A DNA stretch of 64,000 nucleotides from Patagioenas fasciata. Lineage: Eukaryota; Chordata; Aves; Columbiformes; Columbidae. Below the pieces are notes generated by a model. That model had not been told where the DNA came from. It was given only the letters and a program-made list of their open reading frames with translations, and did no database searches. Below are positions 22,701 through 33,561 of the stretch, piece after piece. A program made the position numbers and the translations under genes. The first letter of the stretch is position 1. Every line of letters begins with the position of its first letter. Location of the stretch: positions 32,217,501 to 32,281,500 of the forward strand of contig NC_092523.1 of the NCBI RefSeq assembly GCF_037038585.1, read 5' to 3'.

Positions 22701-23984
22701 GTGTTTATTTGGTAGTGCTTCTCAGCAGGCTAATATGCCACAAATACATACATACAGTGAAAACAGTAGTAGCTAATGCAAAATTCCAGGTACGGAAAGA
22801 CACGTCACAGAAGGCTGCTAAGCAAAGGCTTAATATAAAATATTAATATGTTAATATTTTGGTTGTAAAGTGAGTTACAAGGAGTTGCATAAGCGACATG
22901 AAGACAGTGCTTTGAATTTGCATATATTCCTGTTTTGCATTTATATCTAGACATGTCTAATAGAACACAATACCATCATACACAATTTCACATTTTAAAG
23001 ATCTGCAATAATATTGCTCATTTCCAAACTCATTTTTAGGCAGAATATTTGTTTTGTTTTCATTGCTGACTCTGCAGCATGTTTCTTAGTTTGAGAAAAT
23101 CCATTCAAAATCTCCTTTAATACCATGTATTTCACAGGTTATGTTCAGAATATGAAACATTTTTAAAAGTACAATTAAAATCAGGGATTGTGTTTATTAA
23201 AAAATTCATAAATATTAAAAAGCAGAAGGCTAAATTCTCAATAGAGTCTAAGTTATAGTTGTATTTATTTCAATTGAGCTACAATGATTTATCAAATTGA
23301 GGATCTGGTCTTTCCAGTATAACACTGAGATAAATCTTGCTGATAAGAATTGATTTATTTGTTCAAAGACAGCAGCTCCCTTAAGAGGATATATTAATAA
23401 TACTGAGGTTTACCTACCCATTTTTAATAGAGTAAGTTCATAGAAGTGAATGAAAAGCTATTCATAGAATCACAGAATGATAGAATTCCATAAAAGCAGA
23501 CCGAATAATAAAATCTAAAGCTTCTAAATTGAGGTATATTTATATCATTTAATTCTGCCTGTAAGTCTCTATTTGAAGGAGTAGTATGAAATGCAGTCAA
23601 AGTAAACTTACTTACATTATTCCTGCTTTGCTTTACTAAAGTTCAATACCACATTGTTTCCAAGCAGGTAAAAACAGCCATGTGAGTTATATTTTTAATG
23701 GCTTGCTTTAATTCAAAATAAACAAACAAAAAACTTGGAAGAATTACATCCTGGTATGGAGGCCTTTGTAATGTTTCAAAACATCCCAGATTTTAAACAT
23801 TTTTCCAGTAGTTTACCTCCCTGCCTATGATTATGAAAGCTATTACTTCTCTTAAAAACCATGAAAATGCTTAAACCGAACAAGATTAAACTTCCTGTTG
23901 TGGTGAATCAGTCTTTCTTAAAATAGCACTGCCATGTGCTGCTCAGGTTGGGAAATACTACGAAGGAAATTTTGTGTGAGGATA

Positions 23985-24003
23985 AAACAAACAAACAAAC
24001 AAC
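23985..24003. repeat. (AAAC)n microsatellite / GU-rich element on minus strand
   Basis: ACAAACAAACAAACAAC on plus, GUUUG repeats on the MTMR7 RNA strand. It lies 16-35 bases past a minus-strand AATAAA and would serve as a downstream GU-rich element. Confidence 0.5.
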
Positions 24004-24018
24004 TTTGATTGTGGTTGG

Positions 24019-24024
24019 TTTATT
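24019..24024 (-). terminator. Candidate polyadenylation signal of MTMR7
   Basis: The complement reads AATAAA, followed on the minus strand by the (GTTT) run at 23985-24003. It would give a 3'UTR of about 1.1 kb. Other hexamers (for example 24237-24242) are possible. Confidence 0.4.
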
Positions 24025-25102
24025 TTTAATAATAAGATTTGGAAGAAATATTCTTTATGACAGTTCCTTCATGAACATAACCTTCCTTTAATTCTGAATT
24101 TGGAGTGATGCTTTCATAAGCGATTTTTTTGTAAGTGATTTTGGGCTCTCTGTTACCTCTACTGTATATGTACCTCACTCCTGCCCAAATAAAACATTCT
24201 CAAGTAAGAGTCAAAATAGGCTGGAGAACTCAGGGGTTTATTACCTTCAGAATTTTACCTTTATGGGTTGGTTGGAACAAGGGTAAAATAAAATAAAAAA
24301 AAAATCTGAGAAAAAACATCAAGAGGCTAGAGTATACTGCCTAATGTACCTTTAATTATAAAGGGATCCTTTACCACAAAGGCTTTGTAAGTATTGTTGT
24401 ATTCTTGAAGACTTGATCACAGAAACTACTGAACTTTCAACATTGGTTCAGACTTGAGTACACATGGGTTGCATTCACATGCAGCAGCAGCAGCTGCTTA
24501 CCAAAGGGTGTTTTTGCAGGATCAAAGCTTCATTTCTCCCCTAAGCAAGCATGTCTGTTTTTTAGTTTTGCATTGCCTTAAAGGATTCTGGTAAGAGAAT
24601 ATGCAAAATAATTGTTGGACTCCAAAATCTAACACCTCCCATTAAAACAAACAAACAAAAATGGATAATATACAGAATATGTCTGAAGACAAAAGAGCTC
24701 TACAAACCTAAGTTTTGACTGATTCACCAGTAAGACTAACACTAATCTTCAACCTTGTCCCTATGCCTAAGAGAGCCCTTTGGAATCTTTGTAAAATTGT
24801 ACAATAAATAATGATGGAAATGTACAAAGTAAGGAATAATTATGTACAGCACTGATAAAATTAAACGCCACACTGGCTTAACTAAATATAACAGCAGATA
24901 TTACCTTTCTTTAGCATTATGTCATAGGACTAATGATGGCTTGTTCTGCTTAGATCGTTACTTACACAATTGCACAGTTCCCTTTCTTTGGATTATTTCT
25001 TTAGGCCACAGACTGTTCCCATTCCTTCATCTGGTGAAAAGATGTCATTCCAGATTGTGAAAGAGTCAACTTCACCGGGATCCTTGCTGTTGTGAAGGTA
25101 TT
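24025..25102 (-). other. MTMR7: Probable MTMR7 3'UTR
   Basis: Sequence between the MTMR7 stop codon and the best downstream poly(A) signal. AT-rich with short CAG and CAAA runs. No conserved regulatory motif could be assigned by eye. Confidence 0.45.
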
Positions 25103-25462
25103 TCAGACTGCCAGATATACGGCCTCGTCTGAATCCTTGCCGCTGTCTTCACTGGGCAAGCAGCCACCCCCACTTGGGGACCTACAGCTTAAGTCCTCCA
25201 CACCAGACTCCTGGTCACTGTTTGCTGAGAGGTCGGGGTCAGAGCTTTTCAGGTTGTCCTGTGTCAAAATCAGGGCTGAATCATCTTCATCCCCTTGTGA
25301 AGGGCTGCGGGATGGGAATGATTTCAGGTCGTTGCTGTACTCCTGGGGAGTGTTAGCTAAGCTGTTGCTGGACGTAGAAAGCCCTGGCTGTTTGTTTCGG
25401 TCTTGTTGCTTACTCTTGACTTTATTACCATTTAATTGTGATTTCTGAAGATTCGCCAGCCT
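25103..25462 (-). CDS. MTMR7: MTMR7 last coding exon (C-terminal tail)
   Basis: 360 bases beginning [20 protein letters not shown] and ending SDEAVYLAV plus TGA (complement of 25103-25105). The tail is hydrophilic, Ser/Asp/Glu-rich and largely disordered, with [20 protein letters not shown] and [14 protein letters not shown] blocks typical of MTMR7. The plus-strand open frame over this exon is its shadow. Confidence 0.95.
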   Translation of the reverse strand, partial: RLANLQKSQLNGNKVKSKQQDRNKQPGLSTSSNSLANTPQEYSNDLKSFPSRSPSQGDEDDSALILTQDNLKSSDPDLSANSDQESGVEDLSCRSPSGGGCLPSEDSGKDSDEAVYLAV

Positions 25463-28400
25463 CTGAAATTCAAAAAAAAAAAACCAACAAACCAGGGTGT
25501 ATTACATGGACACACTCTGATGTCTTTGGTCTTTGCCTTAAAAAAAAAAATAAATAAAAGAAGAAAATAAACTAAGTTCAGAGCCCAAGCCCCTTAAACT
25601 GCCTATTTGCATTTATAGTGTATGAAGAGTGTAGAATTTATCACAAACCAAAGCTCAATTACAGCAGCCTTCTGAGTTACAATTCCTTCTGAGTTACAGA
25701 AAGATAGAAAATTTCTTTCAGGAGTAGTACTTCTGCAACAACACAGGTAAAATTTTATCCCTGAAGAAAAAAATCCATTGTTATGTCTTAAATGCAAAAC
25801 ATTAATGGTAATTTATGTGAGAGCAAAGATGACAGCTGAACACCCTCATACCAGAAAAGGGTGTAGCATGCAGGGACTGTACAGAGTAAATACGGAGTTA
25901 GGTTTCCTTTACCATCAGTTAAGTCTGCGAGATCAAGTGTTTATTACCTCTCCTAAGACCTCCAGCTCTTCTTCCAGCTGCTGAGTTTCTTCCTTCACTG
26001 CCATCAGATAATCTGTAATTGACTGTCGAGGATGAAGCCCCTTCTCAAAGCGGTTGTACATCCCACTCCAGAACCTGGAATTGATGGGAAGGTCAGCAAT
26101 TTTCTTATTTGGTGAGGTGGCCCCAGAAGACTTAAATACACTTTTTTTCCAGATGTTGTCCTAAATGGACCATCATTTTGGATTATTTATCTTTAAAGTG
26201 CATACACATAAGTTAATTGAATATTTGGTAAGATTTATGGTTCATTTGCATTGTCTCTGTCCTTTAGACACAACTGTGTGGACATACACAGCTTGAACCA
26301 GTTTCGGTTCACACAACAGAAAGGTGAATGTACCTTTGACTTAGATCACATGGCTGAGGGTGGCTCCCTGAATGCAAACTTTTGCTGTATTATTTTCTTG
26401 TTCTACACTATGGGCTTTAGAGCAATGGTACCTATAAAACAGCCAAGGTTAAATACAGTTTTTCATAATCCTGGTTCTCAACCGTTGTTTAACTTCCCAT
26501 TAAGTGAACTGTGAAATTTGGTATGTTTGGTTTTGTCTGAGTCTGAGGTGGGGTGAAGTGCAGCTACTCAACAGATTTTTTTATTATTATTATTATTTAA
26601 TTATTTTTTATTATTTTTATTTTATTATTTTTTATTTATTTTTACTTTTTTTTCCCCCTGTAAAGTTGAAAATCAGGAGTAAAAAAGTGTGGCATCCTGT
26701 TCTCTTAAAATCTAAACTGACATTTTAAACTGACCCAAGAAAATTGCATGAAGCATATACATTGGCAAGTTCTCTTCCTGTTCAATGGAATGTACTTGAC
26801 AAACCCTTAGTTACACAGCCGTGCTGATTTTTCATTTTCAGGAGGAAAGGACTCGAACTGTAAGTCCATAGCTTACTGTAGCACTCCTTCTGCCTTGTCT
26901 TCCTGGCAATAGGTGACCACAGCCAGACTCTGAGTAAGTAGGTAACTAGTTCACCAGACAGGTTAAGTAACCAAGAGACCTGCCCCCAGCTGCAGCCAAG
27001 GAGCCAACAGATATTTTTGGAGCATATGCGTGCTCTTTGGTGGTTTATTATTCCTGCTCCGCTCGTATTCTATTGAAGTCACACTTCCCCTTAAGTTATC
27101 ATCTCATAGTTCACACATGGAAATCTTTACACATCCAAGTAATTCCATTAAGATCAACAGGATTATTCATCCAATGGAGGACCTGCAATATCAGTACTTC
27201 TTTTATAAATCCCACTATGCTAAAGAATAGGTTTAATGACTATTTTTACATTGTTTTAAAGTGAATGTGACCTGGAACAGTAGATGTGAAAAAATTCAGT
27301 TTCTGTCATTTAGGATATTTATTGACTTTTAACAGGTCCTTTTACTTGCAATTGGGAAACAAACTGGACAGTTTAACTTAAATAACATTTTTGATTAATT
27401 TCTAATTAATTTCTTCTGTTTGTTAAGATTAATTGCACAATTACTCAGAATGTCAATAATAACATTTCCAAAATTATGATATTTTGTTGTTACAATTTGA
27501 AAAGACTTAAATATCAGGTAAAACTTACTTCATATATTTTGCAGTATAACAGCAACATCAGGAAAGTCTCCTTTTTGTTTTGCTAAATCCTTGTTTTAGC
27601 AATGAAACCATATGATTTCTTGAAATGTCCATTTTTAATTTTTTTATACCAACTGATCCAAATAAGCACCACAAAATCTTGGAATGTAAGATGTTTAAGC
27701 AACTTTAAATTTGGAAACCACAGACAAGAACAGAACTGAAAGAGCCATTTCTCAGTGGAAGAAGTGAGCAACCATGAAATTAGGACACAACTATCAATAT
27801 AGCTTTAATCTTAAGCTGCTTTTCAGACTAATACTCTGTTGTGGAATGGTGCAGAGGTGTCGGCTGACTATGGGCACACAAAGAATGAACACATTGCATC
27901 CCAGACTGAATTCATTCTCTGTAAGCTACCTTATGGAGTGAAAAATATTTAAATATAAAGGTACTCTGTTCTGTACTAACACAGTGTACAGTTCTGAATA
28001 GCAAGTGACACTACCTACTTGTACAAGAAGTTGCAGGGAGCCATCTGGGGGTGCAGAGTCCCTTGAGTTTGGCTGTGGTCTGATCTATATAAAGGATTCA
28101 GGTAATCAGCACGATTTTTCCACAAGTGAGCCCACAGTGAATATGTTCGTTCTTGGATTCTGAAAAAAATACATTAAGTAAAAATATATTAAAGTCTCTA
28201 CTACAATTCAGGTATAGCTAAAGCTTAAAGAAGATGTTCTAGTGTTTTGATTTTAAGTGGATTGTGACACTGAAGCTGCTCTGCATTTGAGCAGTGAAAA
28301 GGACCAAAAGGAAGCAGCAAGTGGTAACTCCCACCTTCCTCTTGCTGCTGCTGACACGATTGGGATGCATGAGGAAAGCAGAGGGTATCATGAGGAGCCA

Positions 28401-31400
28401 AGGCACCAGGAAGCAAATACAAACATCAGCGCTGCCAGGAATGATATTATTGTCTCTATTTGGGCCTGAGGGCTGGTAGATTAACGCATAATTGCCTTGG
28501 GGCCAAAGAGCAGAAGGACAGATTTCTGAGTCAGTCCTAGGAAGGGCTACCAGATAAAAAGGCTGTTTGTAAGAAAGTATTGGAGAGGTCAGGACTGAGG
28601 TGTTGGCTGGGATGCTCATGAGATCCAAAACCATGTTAAACCACAGAAGAGCAGTGATTCTTAAACTGAGATCTTAACTAGTTAATAAGTTTTTTGTATT
28701 AGAGCTACAGTGACAGCTTGCCTTGGATGTTGTTAATGCTGCAATGAAGGCAGGGCCACATGGCTGAAGGGCTAATGCTCTGGGCAGTTTTCACTAATCC
28801 CTGTCACACACCCTGTGGATTACATTCCTAGCGGAGCCACATTGCAGAGGATAAACTTAGAGGATCAACTTTTTTTCAGTATTAATCTGTGTCATCAGCA
28901 GATGACAGCCAAGAAGTCTGCACTGCGCCTTATGAAAGCACATACATGGAGATGTCAAATGTCTGACTCCTCAATACAACATCACCCACAGATGCCACAC
29001 ATGAATATACTATTAAAGAAAAGACTTTCATACTTCAGCTCTCGTCTCTCCTTCTGGCTGTTACACAGGAAATTCCCAAACTGGCAGGAATAGATGTGAT
29101 GCTGTATGTGGATGAGGAACCTCTCATTGAACTCAAAGGCACAAGGAAACTGTTCCATCAACTGCCAAACACACTCGATGAACTGGTCAATAACAGGGGA
29201 TATCTCCTTCGGATCTCCATCTAAATTGCCATATCTAAACAAGATAAGATACATTCCGTTATAACCAGGAAAACTGAATTAACAGCAATGAAAACAAATA
29301 TTTGCATTTAGTATACAAGTTCCATCATAGGCATTCATTTCTAAAATCTCAACTACTAGAAGATTTTTATTTACAAAAATTCATGGAGCAGAATGAAGGC
29401 AGAGTTTATCAAGCATAAATAAAGAAAACAAAAAGCCACAAAACATTTACAAGTGTTTTGTTGCCTTACAGTTACTAACAGCTGCCTGCTGCATAGCCAT
29501 GTTTTAACGCTATTAATATAAAGTTATGCCGAAGTAACATAAGTCATCATAAGAATGACTGCAACGACTTTAAAAACCAAGCTTAGACCTTCTCTCAATG
29601 GCGGACCATTGCCAAAATCAGAAAACTGAACAGGAGAGGAACAGAAAAAGCTTGGCAGAAAACAGTTTAAAGCTGCCCTCTCTTGGTGAAATTTTTAGAA
29701 AGTGGTAAATGTTTAACATGCTACTGTGTATGTCAAGTGAACATCAAATGTTCTATCTATAGAGATGTCTTTTGGAACCACCTGCAATGGGGTACCTTGA
29801 AGAACAGGAGCCTGAAAATATGAAACACATAGAAGTAAAAAAAAATTTATAAATATGAAAAATATTTATAATATTTTTATAAGAAGAAGCACTTTCAATC
29901 AATTATTCTGCTTATCATGTGTGTACGTGCATGCAGAATGGAACTCCATAAACATCTAAAACTGAAACCTCTAATTCTATTATTATTATGCATCACAGAG
30001 AATATAGCAATATGGTGCTGCAAACCAAAGCTATCAGTGGTGATTACATTTAATAATATCTTCCACAACTGATAATAATAGATATCTGACTGTATCATAT
30101 TAACTGTAGTAATTCTTGCTGGAATTTCACAGGTGGTGTGGAGCTGCACAGTTTTCCTGAAAGTTTTCTTGGTGTTTTTTGGAAACTAGAACATGAATTT
30201 TTATTCAAATCAAGCAATATAATGTAATTATATTCCAGTATAAAAATCACGTTTTATATTTTTACGGAAAATAAAAGGAAATACAAAAAAGAAGGAAAGT
30301 GTGGATATTTATCCGTGTTTGAACATATGGAGTCTTCAAATATTTTAATCACATTATAGTACTCATATAATGGATGTACAAAATAGCTTGTCCAGATAGA
30401 TAACTTTCCACTTCCCTTTACGTGATATTTCCGAACAAATCCTACTGTTTTCGTTTGAACAGAGGATAATGGGAAGAGTGTATTTTTTACATGCTACATA
30501 ACTTGCAGACATGCCTAAGATTAAGTACTGTCCTGCAAGATGTAGTCTTTGCTGAACAAGGACTTAGGTGGGAAGTCTTGGCACTACTGAAAGATCTGCT
30601 GGAGTCCCAAGGGATTTTGCAAGCCACATACATGCTTTCTTCTCACAGGGATCTCTCAGTGCCTGAGGAAACTGCAAGACCAGCACTCAGAACTGCCAAT
30701 AGCAGTTGTGGAATGCGTATATAAGAAAAGACTGATATGAAAATATTCCCCTTTGATTTTTCCAGGCAGATGAATTGTATAGTAGGAGAAAAGGGTATGG
30801 CTGTTTCCTGAGGGCACGCTGTCGATATGCTTTGATAGGCAACAACCAAGTAAAATTGGAATGGCAGCAGATACAGACTACACAAAAATATCTAGAGAAA
30901 AGCTTAGCACCAGCTTACCTGTGGTTAAATTTGTGACCAAAGGAAACCCAGTCCTTTTCAATTAACACCTAAAATGAGAATATTGCATTCAGTGTTGTAG
31001 AGCAGAGCTAATGTGTTAAGCAGGCAGAAGAGTGGTGTAAACAAGCAGTATTGGAATCCCAGATAATTCTTAGAATAAGCAGAGAAGTTAAAAGTGAGAA
31101 TGATGTAAGAAAGCAGTATTGGAATCCCAGATAATTTTTAGAATAAGCAGAAAAAAAAGGAGTGATGAGCACTGCTGCCAGTTCAAGGGAAAGTAGCACT
31201 CTTCATGGTTGCAGATAGGATGCCAGTATTTCCACACAACTTGAGTTAGCTTGATACATCATTTTCTAAAACAGAACCTAAAAATGTCTGTGGCAGGATG
31301 CAAACCCTCCTCTCTCTCTCTCTGCTGCTTGAGGCTAACAGCTTCTTTTGTTTGGCCCCAGAGCACCCTGGCCAGGGCCATTAGGAGAAGGGAGTGCCGA

Positions 31401-33520
31401 GGCTTCAGGGGCACCCCACAGCCGGTGTGGGGGTGCAGAGAAGCTTCTGGAATGCCTACAGTCAGATCTGATCAGCCTATAAAAACGGGACTCTCGTCGA
31501 GACTCCGCCCATTGTCGCGGGTCTCTCAGAGCACGAGCGAGATGCTGCCGCTGAGAGCCCCCTGCGCAGGATGGAGACTCCGCTTGCCTTGCCACCACGG
31601 GTGTGAGTAAAACTTCTCCTCGCAGGACTGCGAGTGTATTTATACTTCCTGTGCACATATGCACATGTAACTTTCCGTGCTCAATATGAGCACGTGTAAA
31701 ATTAATCCTCGCATAATCACGGGTGTATTTTCCTTCCGTGTTTAATACAAGCATGTGTAACTTTCCGTGCACATTTGCACGCATACTTTCCGTGCTTAAT
31801 ACAAGCATGTGTACTTTCCGTACACATTTGCACATGTAACTTTCTGTGCTCAATACGAGCACATGTATAAATGATTTCCTCGCACAATCGCGAGTGTATT
31901 TTCCTCCCGTGCTTCCACATAAGCATGTGTAATATTCTGTGCACATTTGCACGTGTAAGTAAATTAACCCTCGCAGGATTGTGAGTGTATTCTAGATTTA
32001 CCCTCGCAGAATCACGAGTGTACTAGCTCTCCGTACTCACTACGAGTACGTGTATCTCTTCAAGAATAATCCCGCACTGTGTTCAGGCAACTGTGTACTC
32101 CTCTGGAACTCAGGGATGGCTCCGGCATTGTTTTGGGTGAAGCCACATGCATGCGCTCTGTGGACCTCCTGTTGTATTAGTTGCTGCCTCTTAATAATTT
32201 TCCTCAACTGATATCCGAACCTGTATTTAAGTCACTTTTGGAGTGCTAAAACCCTGTTTCTCACCAGTATAATAAAAGTTGTTTTGGACCCTGTTGTCCC
32301 TTAAACTAATCTTGGGGTGCCTCCATGACAATGTCTCTAACGTCTTTTTAACATGTGACCAGTAACTTGATAAGCAGCATTCCTAGCTTCTTTACCAATA
32401 CTGATTTGCTTGAGAAAGGAACAGATTTTCCAACACAGCTGTTCATTGCAGTCTAATGTCTAAGGAGCACACACTTCTGACACTCAAAATTTGACTGATC
32501 CTTGAAAATTAATACAAATTATTGCTTGCATGAAAGCTCCTTGGGATATGAGAAAGCTCCTTGGTCAAGGTTAGGGAAAACATAGTGGGTGCCCAACTGA
32601 TTCCCACCTCTGATGACATTTCATACAGAAACTGGAAGACTGTAATTTGGACACATAAAAACTCTCCTTTCTAAATAAAATTTTTTAAAAAAGTATATTT
32701 AAGAAAAGTTTATTTCCCATTAAAAATAAAGACATATATCTTTAATGATGCATAATACTTCATTTACTCTGTGAAAGAGAACCTGCTTACCATGAATCCC
32801 TTCATAGTTCTGTAATATGGATCCAAGAGAAGGCTTGCTACAGAGCAAACCTGGGCTGTCCTATCCCAGCCATCAGAGCAGTGAACAAGCACACTCACAC
32901 CTTCCTCAGCCACAGCCTAAAGAGACAGGAAAAAGTCAGAAATTTCACAAGCAGAGAGAAAGGCAATGGTAGGTAAGAGATAGCACAATATAGAGAGTAT
33001 CAGTGTGGGAACTGGGAAACCTTGTTAATTTCTTTATTCTGCCACAGAGTTCTCAAATTACATTGAGTGTTATTCCTCTCATTTGAAAAGTCTTAATCTT
33101 TTCGCATCCCATGCAATATGGTGGCTGCAGCATCACCTGTTTATGCTCCACTACAGGAGGATGTGGGATCTGTTTCAACAAAAATACATCAGTTTGCCAG
33201 AGCGGACAGCTGCTTAGAGCAGATTCAGATGCTGCTAATGCTCAAATTAATAAACCAGCAACAGAACAGCCATATTTGCAATATGGCTCTTTATTTCCCT
33301 TCTTGATGCTAATATCGATAAAGGCAATGTCTGTTTCCGATGCCAGTGCTAGCACAGATGTTATTACAGCACACTGCATTGCACACTGATGAAGGTTTGT
33401 GTGGTGATACTGGTAAACTTCCACATCTAATAAGCAAGATTATATTAGCGTCTTTAATGTAAACAGCTAGGGAGACACTAAGTTCTCCGAAGTCTGCTGT
33501 TGCATTATTTTTAAAACTTG

Positions 33521-33561
<41 letters not shown>

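Larger units (their letters stand above)
17456..24018. other. Convergent 3' interval between VPS37A and MTMR7
   Basis: AT-rich sequence between the probable 3' ends of two tail-to-tail genes. It holds a MIR-like remnant (17638-17800), a GT-rich low-complexity tract (19565-19715), several possible poly(A) signals on both strands and a short CR1-tail-like string (TCATAGAATCACAGAATG) near 23463-23481. No exon, RNA gene or open frame with recognisable coding character was found. Part may be alternative 3'UTR of either gene. Confidence 0.7.
31289..32330 (+). mobile_element. Solo LTR of an endogenous retrovirus (ERVL-like), carrying a hairpin array
   Basis: A 1042-bp element beginning TGTGGCAGG and ending CCATGACA, flanked by ATGTC duplications. 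A 5-bp duplication and TG...CA ends fit ERVL-type integration. On the plus strand it has a TATA box (31478-31485), a CG-rich start region, about 15 inverted-repeat units (31619-32054) and AATAAA at 32271-32276. This gives an inferred U3 of about 220 bases, an unusually long R of about 780 and a short U5 of about 40. No primer-binding site or internal viral genes are next to it, so it is a solo LTR left by recombination. It lies antisense to MTMR7 in the intron between exons 30919-30968 and 32791-32916. No coding region is preserved or expected. Confidence 0.8.
30969..32790 (-). other. MTMR7: MTMR7 intron containing the solo LTR
   Basis: The 1822-base intron between the active-site exon and the 50-base exon. 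Removing the 1042-bp LTR and one duplicated 5-bp target leaves an ancestral intron of about 775 bases. It also holds the 68-bp tandem duplication. Confidence 0.9.

Noticed and set aside
23461-23510. CR1 tail-like string TCATAGAATCACAGAATG
   Set aside because: Too short and without the adjoining GGTTGGAAGGGACC block, so mentioned only within the interval entry.
25092-25448. A 118-codon plus-strand frame
   Set aside because: It is the shadow of the last MTMR7 exon, which is recognised on the minus strand in a different frame.
26840-26930. tRNA-like B-box (GTTCGAGTCC on the minus strand)
   Set aside because: No acceptor stem, D-arm or anticodon arm could be assembled around it, so it is probably chance.
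31335-31952. A 205-codon minus-strand frame and shorter ones with repeating [19 protein letters not shown]-like peptides across the LTR
   Set aside because: The peptide repetition is the DNA hairpin array read in frame. It has no start context and overlaps the U3, TATA and array. It is not a gene.
31619-32054. CRISPR-like array
   Set aside because: Units are not identical repeats with unique spacers, and the context is a vertebrate intron inside an LTR.
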